DNA of 64,000 bases from JAFGXF01 sp963732595 (GTDB taxonomy: Bacteria > Chloroflexota > Anaerolineae > Anaerolineales > Anaerolineaceae), in NCBI GenBank assembly GCA_963732595.1, contig CAVSZZ010000002.1, forward strand, positions 310,001 to 374,000. The letters run 5' to 3'. The stretch's first letter is position 1, and every line of letters starts with the position of its first letter. Of the stretch, positions 1 to 9,013 are shown piece by piece. A model generated the notes under the pieces. It ran no database searches and was not told the origin of the DNA. It saw only the letters and a program-made list of their open reading frames with translations. The position numbers and the translations under genes are program-made.

Positions 1-1570
1 GCGCCTCGGCCATGATCTGGGGGGTTATACCCTGAATCTTGATATCCATCTGCAGCGCGGTGATGCCTGCCGGGGTACCGGCAACCTTGAAATCCATGTC
101 GCCCAGGTGATCCTCGGCCCCCTGGATATCCGTCAGGACGACGTATTCATCACCTTCCTTGACCAAGCCCATGGCCACACCGGTCACCGGAGCCTTGATC
201 GGCACACCGGTATCCATCAGAGCCAGGGTGGATCCGCAAACGGATGCCATCGAGGAGGAGCCATTGGATGACAGCACCTCGGAGACCAGCCGCAGGGTGT
301 ACGGGAATTCTTCCGCCGGTGGAATGACCGGGAGGAGCGCTCGTTCGGCAAGCGCACCATGACCGATCTCGCGCCGGGAGGAACCCCGCAGCATTTTCAC
401 CTCACCCGTGCAGTAGGGTGGGAAATTGTAGTGATGCATGTAGCGTTTCTCATCGATCGGGGTCAGGTTATCCAACTCTTGGGCTTCCTTGGGGGTGCCC
501 AGCGTGGCCAGGGTCAGTACCTGGGTTTCACCACGGGTGAACAAGCCGGAACCATGTGCACGCGGGCTGATGCCCACTTCGCACCAGATCGGGCGGATCT
601 CATCCAGGCCGCGCCCATCGGGACGAAGTCCTTCCTTGATAATGCGCGAACGGACGACATCCTTGAGCGCTTCATCGAAGGCGTATTTGACTGGTGAAAT
701 CAGGGTGGCATCCTCACCGGCGATCGCTTCGACTGCTTTCACTTCCAGGTCTTTTACAGCCTGGTTGAATTTAGCCTTGTCATGCGGATCGTCCAAAGCG
801 CCGGCGATATCGCCCGCGACCAGGTCCGATACGCTTTTCTTCAGGTCCACATCGAGGGTGAAGAGCTGCACTTCGGCCTTGGGTTTGCCGATCTCACGCG
901 CCATCTTCTCCTGAAGATCAATCAAAGGTTGGAGCGATTTGTGACCGAATTCAAGCGCTTCGACCATCACATTTTCGCTGATCTCACTGGCGCCACACTC
1001 CACCATCAGGAGGGCTTCACGGGTACCGGCCAGTCGCAGATCCAGGTCAGAAATCTCGATCTCCGCATACGTCGGGTTGATGATGAGTTTACCATCCACA
1101 CGACCCACGCGCAGCGCCGCCACCGGTCCAGCCCAGGGGATATCCGAGATCATCAAGGCTGCCGAAGCGGCGTTGATGGCCAGGATATCGAGTGGATTGT
1201 CGGGGTCGGCAGACATCGAGAACATCACGACCTGCACCTCGTTGCGCATGTCCTTGTTGAACAGCGGGCGGAGGGGTCGGTCGGTCAGGCGTGCTGTCAG
1301 GATGGCGATATCAGACGGGCGTCCTTCCTTGCGGAAGAATGAACCCGGGATGCGCCCGCCGGCATACATACGCTCTTCATATTCAACGGTCAGCGGAAAG
1401 AAGTCCTGGCCTTCGCGGGGTGTCTTGCCCATGGTGGCAGCAGCGAATACGATCGAGTCGCCCAGCTGGATGGTGACGGATCCACCCGCCTGCGCGGCGA
1501 GTTTGCCCGTCTCAATCGTGATCGGCCTGCCGCCGATCGTGGCAGTATATTGCTTAGATTCAGGTTTCAT
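1..1570 (-). CDS. pnp: polyribonucleotide nucleotidyltransferase, 3' end outside window
   Basis: Phosphorolytic 3'-5' exoribonuclease of mRNA decay (PNPase). About 523 N-terminal residues are present, starting MKPESKQYTATIGG, with the ATG at 1570 behind a GAGGGA ribosome site. The first RNase PH domain (about residues 10-230), the linker and most of the second are visible, including the signatures GRPSDIAILTARLTDRPLRP, GLRPDGRGLDEIRP and GAEDHLGDMDFKVAGT. The KH and S1 RNA-binding domains lie beyond base 1. The frame is open from the start to the window edge. It lies downstream of rpsO on the same strand, the usual rpsO-pnp arrangement, but a terminator hairpin separates the two. The identity is near certain; only the C-terminus is unseen. 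Confidence 0.95.
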   Translation of the reverse strand, partial: MKPESKQYTATIGGRPITIETGKLAAQAGGSVTIQLGDSIVFAAATMGKTPREGQDFFPLTVEYEERMYAGGRIPGSFFRKEGRPSDIAILTARLTDRPLRPLFNKDMRNEVQVVMFSMSADPDNPLDILAINAASAALMISDIPWAGPVAALRVGRVDGKLIINPTYAEIEISDLDLRLAGTREALLMVECGASEISENVMVEALEFGHKSLQPLIDLQEKMAREIGKPKAEVQLFTLDVDLKKSVSDLVAGDIAGALDDPHDKAKFNQAVKDLEVKAVEAIAGEDATLISPVKYAFDEALKDVVRSRIIKEGLRPDGRGLDEIRPIWCEVGISPRAHGSGLFTRGETQVLTLATLGTPKEAQELDNLTPIDEKRYMHHYNFPPYCTGEVKMLRGSSRREIGHGALAERALLPVIPPAEEFPYTLRLVSEVLSSNGSSSMASVCGSTLALMDTGVPIKAPVTGVAMGLVKEGDEYVVLTDIQGAEDHLGDMDFKVAGTPAGITALQMDIKIQGITPQIMAEA

Positions 1571-1703
1571 AGGTTCCCTCATTCAAACTGCCCACCCGGT
1601 CAGGGACTGAAATCCGATGGAGACCTTGGAGGTCTTCATCATAGTTCAATTCCCGACCCGATGGTTGCACTTACGATCCACCCCGATCACACGATCGAGG
1701 GTT

Positions 1704-1749
1704 AAACAAACAAAAGATGATGGGCAGGCGTTCTAAACTGCCTGCCCAT
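1704..1749 (-). terminator. rho-independent terminator after rpsO
   Basis: A perfect 10-bp stem (ATGGGCAGGC, 1720-1729, with its complement at 1740-1749) carries a 10-nt loop. On the minus strand it is followed by a T-rich stretch (ATCATCTTTTGTTTG). It lies 13 bases past the rpsO stop and upstream of pnp, so much of the rpsO transcript should end here. Confidence 0.8.
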
Positions 1750-1762
1750 GCGGTTTGACGAA

Positions 1763-2035
1763 CTATTTCTTGCGAAGATTGAGTCTTTCGGTTACGGCCA
1801 GATAACGCGGGTAATCCGAGCGGCGCAGGTAGGTGAGCAACCTGCGGCGCAGGCCAACCATCTGGAGCAACCCACGGCGCGAACTCTCATCGTGCCGGTT
1901 GGCACGCAAATGATCGGTCAACATGGTGATCCGTTTGGTGAGAATTGCGATCTGGACATCCGGTGAACCGGTGTCACTCTCGTGGCGATGGTAATCGCTG
2001 ATGATCTGAGTCTTGATTTCCTTGTCGAGCGGCAT
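1763..2035 (-). CDS. rpsO: 30S ribosomal protein S15
   Basis: Primary 16S rRNA-binding protein of the small-subunit platform. The protein is 90 aa, the usual family length, running from MPLDKEIKTQIIS to LNLRKK. Family signatures HRHESDTGSPDVQIAILTKR and RRGLLQMVGLRRRLLTYLR are present. The start at 2035 is chosen because AAGGAGA lies just upstream and the family begins there; a longer in-frame start at 2110 would add 25 unrelated residues. It heads the rpsO-pnp pair. A TATAAT about 105 bases upstream would give a long leader, which fits the leader-based autoregulation known for S15 in other bacteria, although no pseudoknot was modelled here. Confidence 0.97.
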   Translation of the reverse strand: MPLDKEIKTQIISDYHRHESDTGSPDVQIAILTKRITMLTDHLRANRHDESSRRGLLQMVGLRRRLLTYLRRSDYPRYLAVTERLNLRKK

Positions 2036-2139
2036 GACGTCTGCTTCTCCTTCTATATATTTACCGGTTCGATCTGCAACCGTGCAGGTCTCCATGTCCG
2101 CAGCTTGCACCGCGAACAGGTCCAGTCATTGGGAAAGCT

Positions 2140-2145
2140 ATTATA
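2140..2145 (-). promoter_or_regulatory. candidate -10 box upstream of rpsO
   Basis: TATAAT on the minus strand lies in a short AT-rich stretch about 105 bases upstream of the rpsO ATG. No convincing -35 hexamer is visible at the expected distance, so this is a weak call. Confidence 0.35.
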
Positions 2146-2240
2146 CTCGAAATTTTATAGATTGGATTCTATCCAGAGAATTTCGCGGTGAAATGGTTGT
2201 TGGGATTCGCATCCGCTCATCCCAACCTACGAATCTCATA

Positions 2241-3036
2241 TCATTGGATCAGTGCTCTTACGTTCTCCCGATCCCCTTCACTCACCAGGTTGACACATGC
2301 GCGCAGGAAGCGCTTCATATCCGGCGATTGACGTTTGGAAGCCAGATCCTGCAGGAAGTAAACCGTTTCCCCCGGACTGCGCGCATACAGCGCCGCCACG
2401 ACCTCCTGAAGGTCCGTTTGAAGGTAACTGGCCGGTTTGACCGGCAAGGGTGTCATCAATTTAAAGGCATCCGGCAGCAGATCGGCGGGCAGCTGTCGGA
2501 CATAGTGACAGAAAGCCCGCAAGCCGATCGACTGCTGCTGCAGGCTGGTATCCTTTAACCAGGTCGCGATCACCTTGCGGTACGATTTGGCGTTTATTGC
2601 CATCAGGCGACCCGATGTCTTCTGTAAGTAGGGCATCGATCAGCACCCGGTCCTGCCCGGGTCGTGCCCAACCGGTCAGCTTGTCTGTGATCAACTCCCA
2701 GGCCTCATCAGGAAGCATGGACAGGATTCCGGCTGCCAGCAGGCGCGGTTCATAATGCGAATCGTGCCACAGGTATTCCGCCAGGGCAGCTGCCTGCTCC
2801 GGTCTCTCCCGGCAATAGGGCGTAATATCGTCGCTGATCTGTTTTAGAACAGCCGGATGGACGCGGTATTGTTTCTGGATGGGTGCCAACGCGGTCAACT
2901 TGCCTGTCCGGCGGGCGCGGTCTGAATAATAATCGAGCAGATCGGCCAGGGAACGGCCGAACTTCTCCGGTTGGTCGAAATGCTCGAGCAGGCGGGCTAC
3001 CTGAATGCGCAGGCGGGTGATCTGGATGGCAGGCAT
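2241..3036 (-). CDS. HEAT-repeat protein, DNA-alkylation-repair-like, frameshifted
   Basis: Two overlapping minus-strand frames (2461-3036 and 2241-2636) together make one helical-repeat protein of about 265 aa. The join is near 2600-2640. Repeated alpha-helical segments such as PEQAAALAEYLWHDSHYEPRLLA resemble the AlkD/DNA_alkylation superfamily (PF08713), whose characterised members bind or excise alkylated bases. No catalytic residues were assigned, so the function stays open. The start lies 19 bases after the proS stop on the same strand, suggesting cotranscription. One indel is needed to restore the frame. It could be a pseudogene, but intact sequence on both sides of the shift and the many similar shifts nearby favour a sequencing indel. 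Confidence 0.7.
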
Positions 3037-3055
3037 GGCCTCCCCGGGTGGGCGC

Positions 3056-4487
3056 TTAATAAGCGCGCGCGAAATAAACCTTCTGGTGGGCGGGCTCTCC
3101 GCAATGGATGCATTTCCCTTCGCCCAGCTTTCTGGTCGAGCGGCATGCAGCGTGTGGTGGCCTTGGTGTCTTCCTTGATCTGGCCTTCACAGGCACTCTT
3201 GCCGCACCAGTAGCTGTAAGCCCAGCCATTCTGAACCACCTGTTTGAATTCCTCGTAATCCGCCGGATCAAAGATATGCGCATCTCGGAAAGCGAGTGCC
3301 TTCTCATACATGGCGGTGTGGATGGCGACCAGGGTCTTATCCACCTCAGCCCTCAAACCGGCTTGCGGGATGAAGGACTTGCCCTCCCGCCCGGGGATAT
3401 CCCGGCGGGCCAGGGCGACACTGCCCTTCTCTACATCCTTGGGACCGATCTCGATACGGATCGGGACACCGCGCAGTTCCCAATCGTTGAATTTAAAGCC
3501 GGGCGTGACCTCCGTGCGGTCATCCACCTTGATGCGCAGCCCGGCCAGCTCGGCCTTGACCTTCTCGACCACCGGTGAGACCAGCATCCGTTCATCCTCA
3601 TTCTTGTAGATGGGCACGATCACCACCTGGATGGGTGCCAGGCGCGGCGGCAGGACCAACCCCTGATCGTCGCCATGCGCCATGATGATGGCCCCCACGA
3701 AGCGGGTCGATAAACCCCAGGAGGTCGTCCAGCAGAACTGCATGTTATTGGTCTCATCCAGGAATTGGATTTCAAAGGCTTTGGCAAAATTCTGACCGAG
3801 ATTATGAGACGTGCCAGATTGCAGCGCGCGGGTATCACCCATCATGGCTTCGATGGTATACGATTCAGCAGCGCCGGCAAATTTCTCGGTTTCACTCTTA
3901 CGGCCTGGGATGACCGGGATGGCTGCTTCATTAACCGCAAAGTCGGTATAGACATCCAGCATGCGGCGGGTTTCCTCGATGGCTTCCTTTTCGGTGGCAT
4001 GGGCGGTATGGCCTTCCTGCCAGTAGAATTCGAGTGTGCGCAGGAACAGGCGGGTGCGCATTTCCCAACGGACAACATTCCCCCACTGGTTTATTAATAT
4101 TGGCAGGTCGCGATAGGATTTGATCCACTTGGCGTACATGTGGCCGATGATGGTTTCTGAAGTTGGCCGGACGACCAGGGGTTCCTCCAGCGTCTGACCG
4201 CCGCCAATGGTGACCACCGCCAGCTCGGGTGAGAATCCTTCGACGTGTTCCTTTTCCTTCTCCAGGAAGGACATCGGGATGAAGAGCGGGAAGGCGGCAT
4301 TCACATGCCCGGTGGCTTTAAAGCGTTCATCCAGCGCCTTCTGGATGTTCTCCCATAATGCCCAACCATACGGGCGGACCACCATGCAGCCGCGCACCGG
4401 TGCATAATCGGCCATTTCAGCCCGCAGGATCAGCTGGTTATACCACTCGGAAAAATTCTCACTGCGCAGGGGAAGTTTATCGTCCAT
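3056..4487 (-). CDS. proS: prolyl-tRNA synthetase, archaeal/eukaryote-like type
   Basis: Class II aminoacyl-tRNA synthetase charging tRNA-Pro. Motif 1/2 regions are visible (RPYGWALWENIQ, VVRPTSETIIGHMYAKWI, VRWEMRTRLFLRTLEFYWQE), as is class II motif 3 near GAIIMAHGDDQGL. Then come an anticodon-binding domain and a C-terminal zinc-type domain (WCGKSACEGQIKEDTKATTRC, then GKCIHCGEPAHQKVYFARAY). There is no editing (INS) insertion, as expected for the compact type. The raw frame runs on to 2997, but one extra C in a CCC run near 3123-3126 explains this. Restoring it gives the family C-terminus and a stop at 3056, for about 477 aa. The gene begins upstream of the HEAT-repeat gene and 9 bases after the LOG-family gene. 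Confidence 0.93.
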
Positions 4488-4496
4488 TTTAATTAT

Positions 4497-5042
4497 TTAC
4501 CCGGTTTCCGTTAATTTTGATAATAATAGCATCGCCTGATCGGCGTTGTCGGCAAAATACAAGAGTGGCTCATCTCCCGGAGGAAGGTAGAAGGCATGTT
4601 CCTTCATGAAAACATCCATCACCCGTCTCCAACTTTCCCCGACCAGGATCAGGGGACGATGAGGGACAGCGTGGATGATCAACAGGTTCCAGACCAGGCT
4701 GATCTCAACCAGTGTGCCGGGGCCACCCGGCATGGCCAGCCAGGCATCACTCTCCCGGATGAGGACATCCAGGCGGTCGAAGAGGGTTTTCTCTTCGTCC
4801 AACTCGGTGACCCATCGATTCGGGTCGATCGGGCGCCAATTCTCGATCTCCATGCAGGTCACACCGATCACATTCCCGCCGGCTTCAGCAGCCCCACGGG
4901 ATACCGCTTCCATCACCCCCATATAACCCCCGGTCACGACCTCATGCCCGGCTTTGGCCAGCATTTCACCCAGATGTTGAGCTTCCAGGTAAGCCGGCTG
5001 CCCGGGTTGTGGTGCAGATCCACCGAAAACAGCCACTTTCAT
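4497..5042 (-). CDS. LOG-family (TIGR00730-type) Rossmann-fold protein
   Basis: 181 aa from MKVAVFGGSAPQPGQPAYLEA. It shows the family hallmarks: an N-terminal nucleotide-binding strand (VAVFGGS), GGYMGVMEAVSRGA and PGGPGTLVE. Characterised relatives are cytokinin-type nucleoside 5'-monophosphate phosphoribohydrolases (LOG) or were misnamed lysine decarboxylases; the substrate here is unknown. The ATG at 5042 overlaps the stop of the preceding MazG-like gene by 4 bases (ATGA), which decides the start over a longer in-frame one at 5057. Translational coupling with a nucleotide pyrophosphatase suggests nucleotide clean-up. Confidence 0.9.
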   Translation of the reverse strand: MKVAVFGGSAPQPGQPAYLEAQHLGEMLAKAGHEVVTGGYMGVMEAVSRGAAEAGGNVIGVTCMEIENWRPIDPNRWVTELDEEKTLFDRLDVLIRESDAWLAMPGGPGTLVEISLVWNLLIIHAVPHRPLILVGESWRRVMDVFMKEHAFYLPPGDEPLLYFADNADQAMLLLSKLTETG

Positions 5043-5362
5043 GGTTGTTCCCCACACTTGCCGGCATCCCAGGTACGTCCAGCGTTGATCTCCAGCTTTT
5101 GTAACACGGCCTGCTCCAGGTCGATGCCGCTCCTGTGTGCCAGCTGCAGCAGGTACAGCATGACATCCGCCAGCTCACTTTCCAGTTCACCCTTGTCGCC
5201 GGCTTCATCACACCACTGAAAGTGTTCGAGCAACTCAGCTGCTTCCAGCGATAAAGAAATGGCCAGATTGCGGGGTGTTTGCGGACGCGGGCTGTCGGCT
5301 TCGTACCACCCTTTGGAGGTCACGAATGCATCCATCTTTTGGGTCAGCTGAGGTATGTCCAT
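5039..5362 (-). CDS. MazG-like nucleotide pyrophosphohydrolase
   Basis: 107 aa, all-alpha NTP pyrophosphatase of the MazG/RS21-C6 (dCTPase-like) group. The metal-binding helices are visible: ISLSLEAAELLEHFQW (E-x-x-E pattern) and ELADVMLYLLQLAHRSG (E-x-x-D pattern). The conserved lead-in KGWYEADSPRPQTPRNLA is present. Such enzymes hydrolyse non-canonical or excess dNTPs to monophosphates. The start at MDIPQLTQKMD (5362) matches family length. An upstream in-frame ATG at 5407 is possible but would overlap the 71-aa gene before it. The 3' end overlaps the LOG-family gene by 4 bases. Confidence 0.85.
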   Translation of the reverse strand: MDIPQLTQKMDAFVTSKGWYEADSPRPQTPRNLAISLSLEAAELLEHFQWCDEAGDKGELESELADVMLYLLQLAHRSGIDLEQAVLQKLEINAGRTWDAGKCGEQP

Positions 5363-5381
5363 AATGGCTTGAATTATATCT

Positions 5382-5597
5382 TTATTGGTGTGTCTTCCGA
5401 ATGGCATCCAGCGCAGCCTGGGCGCTGGTCACCTGCTCGGGATGCCAGCCATCCTCGGATGTCATTCGTTCCAGGTGCGCCAGCAGGCTGGTTTGTTCTT
5501 CATGATCCAGTCTATTCCAGGCATTCAGGATACGCTGTGTTTCGCGCGACAGGATCGCATCCCATAATTCGTCCGGTGTTATCAATTCTGAGGTCAT
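5382..5597 (-). CDS. small conserved-looking hypothetical protein
   Basis: 71 aa, MTSELITPDELWDAILSRET to ALDAIRKTHQ. Predicted all-alpha and acidic, without membrane segments or recognisable motifs. It lies 20 bases upstream of the MazG-like start on the same strand and reads like real protein (regular helix periodicity, high D/E/Q). Function unknown; the location suggests cotranscription with the nucleotide pyrophosphatase. Confidence 0.55.
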   Translation of the reverse strand: MTSELITPDELWDAILSRETQRILNAWNRLDHEEQTSLLAHLERMTSEDGWHPEQVTSAQAALDAIRKTHQ

Positions 5598-5669
5598 CGT
5601 TTAATGATAACTGCGGAGTTCTGGATCGACTTTGCGCCCAAAACTCCGCAGAATATAACAGGTTTCGAC

Positions 5670-7742
5670 TTACTCTTCCTTGTGGCTCTCGAGTTCCTTC
5701 TGACGTTCGGCCACGATCTCGGAGGTGATGTGTGAGGGCACCAGGTCGTAGTTCGCCAGTTCCATGGTGAAGACACCGCGGCCACCGGTGATGGAGCGCA
5801 GCTGGGTGGTGTAGCGCAACATCTCAGCCAGCGGGACCAGCGCGGAGACAACCGAACGGCCTTTATCCGTGTCCATACCCTGCACGCGCGCACGGCGGGT
5901 GTTCAAGTCACCCAGCACATCGCCCATGTTGGATTCGGGGACGGTGATCTTGACATTCATGATCGGCTCGAACAGGATCGGGCCGGCTTCCTTGAAAGCC
6001 TGTTTGAAAGCTTCACGACCGGCAATTTCAAAAGCGACCGGCTTGGAATCGACCGGATGTTCCTTGCCATCGTACACCGAAACCTTCACACCGTTGATCG
6101 GGAAACCGGCAATGATGCCTTCCTTCATGACCGCCTGGATGCCCTTCTGAATCGATGAGCTGTAACTCTGGGAGATGGCACCGCCAACGACATCCCAGGA
6201 GAATTCAAAATCCTGATCGGGAGCAGCTTCGACGCGCAAGGATACCTCGCCAAACTGACCTGAGCCACCGGTTTGTTTCTTATGGCGGTAGGTGGCATCG
6301 CCTTTCTTTGTGATGGCTTCACGGTAAGGGACTTTGGGTTCCTCGATGAGCAGGCCGACCTGGAACTTGTGTTCCGCCCTGCGGATGGCCACATCGATAT
6401 GCTGGTCGCCCATGCCCTGCAGAACAGTCTGGTTGGTATTGGAATCCATGTGCCAACTGAGGGTCAGGTCTTCTTCGCATAAGCGGTTCAAGGTCGAGCT
6501 GATCTTGGCTGAGTCCCCCTGGGTCTTGGGAGTGACAGCCACCCGGTAAAGCGCATGGGGATACTCGGGTCTGGGCAGGTCGAACGGATGCGTTTTGTCA
6601 CAAAGGGTGTTGCTGGTGGCTGTGTCACCCAGCTTTGCGACCGTGCCAATGTCACCTGCATGAACGATCTTGACCGGTATGTTTTCCTTGCCGCGTGGGA
6701 TCGATAACCCGCCGAGACGTTCCTCGGAACTCTTGGATTGGTTCCAAACACGCGAATCGGCATTGATCATGCCGGAATAGACACGGAAGAAAGTTTGTTT
6801 TCCAACAAAAGGATCGGCAGTGGTCTTCCATACATAAGCTGCCAAGGGTCCACTGTCAACCGGTTTAAGTTCCTCATCACCAGCTTTGCCCTTGGCAATC
6901 GCTACTGGAGCTGCCGACGGGGAAGGCATCAAACCGATGATCGTATCCAGGAGGGGGCCGATTCCGATCTCGGCGGAAGCGGCAGAAACCAGTACCGGAA
7001 CAAAGGCACTTTTCTGAATGCCCATGGCCAGACCCTTGAGGATCTCTTCATGACTCAACTCGCCCTTGTCGAAATACTTTTCCATCAAGGCATCGTCACC
7101 TTCAGCAGCCACTTCCACCAGGTTCTTGTGGGCATCTTCCGCCGCTTTTTGAAGGTCGTCTGGAATGACCTCAGCTGTCTTGCCATCCCCTTTGTAAGCC
7201 TTCATTTCGACCAGGTCAATGACACCCTGGAAGGAAGACTTCTCACCCCAGGGAAGCTGGAGAGGGATCAAACGGGTTTCGGTAAAAGCCTGGACAGATG
7301 CCAGTGCTTTTTGGAAGCTGGCGTTTTCGCGGTCCATCTTGTTGATGACCAGGAAACGCGGTTGTTTGAATTGATCACAGTACTGCCAGGCGATCTCCGT
7401 ACCGACTTCAAGGCCGGCGACAGAATCAACCAATACCAGGACGCCATCGACCACCCGCAGGGCTGAAACAACCTCACCCACGAAATCGGTGTAGCCGGGG
7501 GTATCCAGAAAATTGATCTTGGTATTTTTATACTCGATCGGGATGACCGATGTATACAATGAGATACTTCGGCGGTGTTCTTCCTCATCGAAGTCAGACA
7601 CACTGGTCTTGTCTTCGGTCTTCCCCAGACGGGTGGTTACGCCCGTGAAGTGCAAAAATGCTTCAGTAAGCGTGGTCTTGCCGGAACTGGAATGAGAAGC
7701 GAGCGCGATGTTACGAATGAATTCAGTGGTATATTCCTTCAT
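5670..7742 (-). CDS. elongation factor G-like translational GTPase (EF-G2 type)
   Basis: 690 aa from MKEYTTEFIRNIALASHS, starting at 7742 behind GGAAGG. An upstream in-frame ATG at 7787 lacks support. It has the five-domain EF-G layout: G domain with P-loop ASHSSSGKTTLTEA, DTPGYTDF (G3) and NKMD (G4), then domain II, and domains III-V with GMGDQHIDVAIRR, YREAITKKGD and the C-terminal GGRGVFTMELANYD. The P-loop differs from canonical EF-G, which has AHIDAGKTT, and matches the EF-G2-like group, in which translocation is not proven. It is probably not the main fusA, which would normally lie with rpsL/rpsG/tuf. No frameshift is seen. Confidence 0.9.
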   Translation of the reverse strand: MKEYTTEFIRNIALASHSSSGKTTLTEAFLHFTGVTTRLGKTEDKTSVSDFDEEEHRRSISLYTSVIPIEYKNTKINFLDTPGYTDFVGEVVSALRVVDGVLVLVDSVAGLEVGTEIAWQYCDQFKQPRFLVINKMDRENASFQKALASVQAFTETRLIPLQLPWGEKSSFQGVIDLVEMKAYKGDGKTAEVIPDDLQKAAEDAHKNLVEVAAEGDDALMEKYFDKGELSHEEILKGLAMGIQKSAFVPVLVSAASAEIGIGPLLDTIIGLMPSPSAAPVAIAKGKAGDEELKPVDSGPLAAYVWKTTADPFVGKQTFFRVYSGMINADSRVWNQSKSSEERLGGLSIPRGKENIPVKIVHAGDIGTVAKLGDTATSNTLCDKTHPFDLPRPEYPHALYRVAVTPKTQGDSAKISSTLNRLCEEDLTLSWHMDSNTNQTVLQGMGDQHIDVAIRRAEHKFQVGLLIEEPKVPYREAITKKGDATYRHKKQTGGSGQFGEVSLRVEAAPDQDFEFSWDVVGGAISQSYSSSIQKGIQAVMKEGIIAGFPINGVKVSVYDGKEHPVDSKPVAFEIAGREAFKQAFKEAGPILFEPIMNVKITVPESNMGDVLGDLNTRRARVQGMDTDKGRSVVSALVPLAEMLRYTTQLRSITGGRGVFTMELANYDLVPSHITSEIVAERQKELESHKEE

Positions 7743-7898
7743 ACAGCAAACCTTCCCGATTAGAGTGATGGTCGTGTCACGATCCACAACTTCATTGGTC
7801 TCATTTTTCGAAAAATTGAGACCCTCTGGTCCGTGGACAGCCTGTGAATTATATCAGGTTGCCTTGAAAATGATGATTAATCCCTCCACCAAAATTCA

Positions 7899-8475
7899 AT
7901 GAGCTCCGCCCTGCGCCGTCTTTTTTATGCATTATCTTACCTGGGTGATCCCCCCTGGGATACCGGTATCTCCCCACCGGAACTGCTGGCTTTCCTGGCT
8001 TCGCACCCTGCCGGTCGCGCACTCGACCTGGGCTGTGGAACCGGAACCAACCTGGTCACACTGGCAGAACAGAGCTGGCAGGTGTGCGGCGTTGATTTTT
8101 CAGGCCATGCGGTCAGGACTGCCCGTAAGCGCCTTAACCAAATCGGATCGAACGGCGAGGTTTTCCGTGGTGACGTCTCACGTCAGCTTCCATTCGATGG
8201 TCATTTCGATCTGATCCTGGATATCGGTTGCTATCATGATCTGTCTGCCGTGGACCGGGTCGGGTACCGGCAGAACCTGATCCAATATCTGGCGCCTGGT
8301 GGCTCATATCTTATCTATGCGCATTGCCTGTCACCAGGACAGGGCAAAAGCCACCGGTGTCTCCCAAACGGATATTGATGAATTCTCCAGGATCCTGGAA
8401 ATGAAATCCATCATCCGAACCACCGATCGCTGGGATCGGCAAACCACCTGGATGACCTTTACCCGCAAGGTTTAG
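7899..8475 (+). CDS. class I SAM-dependent methyltransferase, frameshifted near 3' end
   Basis: About 192 aa when the frame is corrected. Motif I is ALDLGCGTGTNLVTLA, the acidic motif II region is CGVDFSG, and the post-motif is GDVSRQLPFDGHFDLILDIGCYHDL, typical of small Methyltransf_11/25-like or thiol methyltransferase-like enzymes. The raw frame stops at 8378. An alternative frame continues with FSRILEMKSIIRTTDRWDRQ to a stop at 8475, so one indel lies near 8335-8360. It is convergent with the GNAT gene, whose stop is one base away. Substrate unknown. Confidence 0.83.
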
Positions 8476-8476
8476 T

Positions 8477-9013
8477 TCATTTCCCCAATTGTTTTTCCAT
8501 CCGCCAGGATGGCTCATTAACGGACTGCCAGACACCTTCATGGTCCGGGTATGACCAACACCCGGCGTCCGGTCCGGTGATGCGGTAGCCACGGCGTTCA
8601 TACAGGCGGATCGCGTCTTTATTATCCTGGGTGACGTTCAGCGTGACCATTTTAAATGATCGCCGGATCAGGTCGGATTCGGCCAGATCCATCATGAAGG
8701 AACCGAGTCCCTCACAGCGGTAATCAGGGCGAATCCGGAAGGCATACAGATACGCCCGGGTGGCACCGTCTGCCAGCTCGGTCACATCCGAATCAAGTTG
8801 CAGGAAAAGCTGCCCGATCACACCATGCCCCTGGTGTTCGGCTACCCACAGCACGGATTGACCCATCTGGCTGCGCTCAAAAGCATTCTGATAGAGCTTG
8901 CGAAAACGAGTGTATTCCCCATCCCATTCGAGGTCGGGAAGGTCAGACTGACGAAGACGCCGGATGATCACCTGGTCCCGCCAGTCAGGAAGGCGGTTAT
9001 CCTCGCTCATCAT
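8477..9013 (-). CDS. GNAT-family N-acetyltransferase
   Basis: 178 aa. The acetyl-CoA pyrophosphate-binding motif A is seen as RIRPDYRCEGLGSFMMDLAE and motif B as NKDAIRLYERRGYRI, both diagnostic of GNAT enzymes. N-terminal IIRRLRQSDLPDLEWDGEYT is the usual beta1-alpha1. The acceptor substrate cannot be told. The start (9013 or 9010) overlaps the end of the tRNA nucleotidyltransferase gene by 17 bases, so the two are probably translated from one transcript. Confidence 0.88.
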   Translation of the reverse strand: MMSEDNRLPDWRDQVIIRRLRQSDLPDLEWDGEYTRFRKLYQNAFERSQMGQSVLWVAEHQGHGVIGQLFLQLDSDVTELADGATRAYLYAFRIRPDYRCEGLGSFMMDLAESDLIRRSFKMVTLNVTQDNKDAIRLYERRGYRITGPDAGCWSYPDHEGVWQSVNEPSWRMEKQLGK

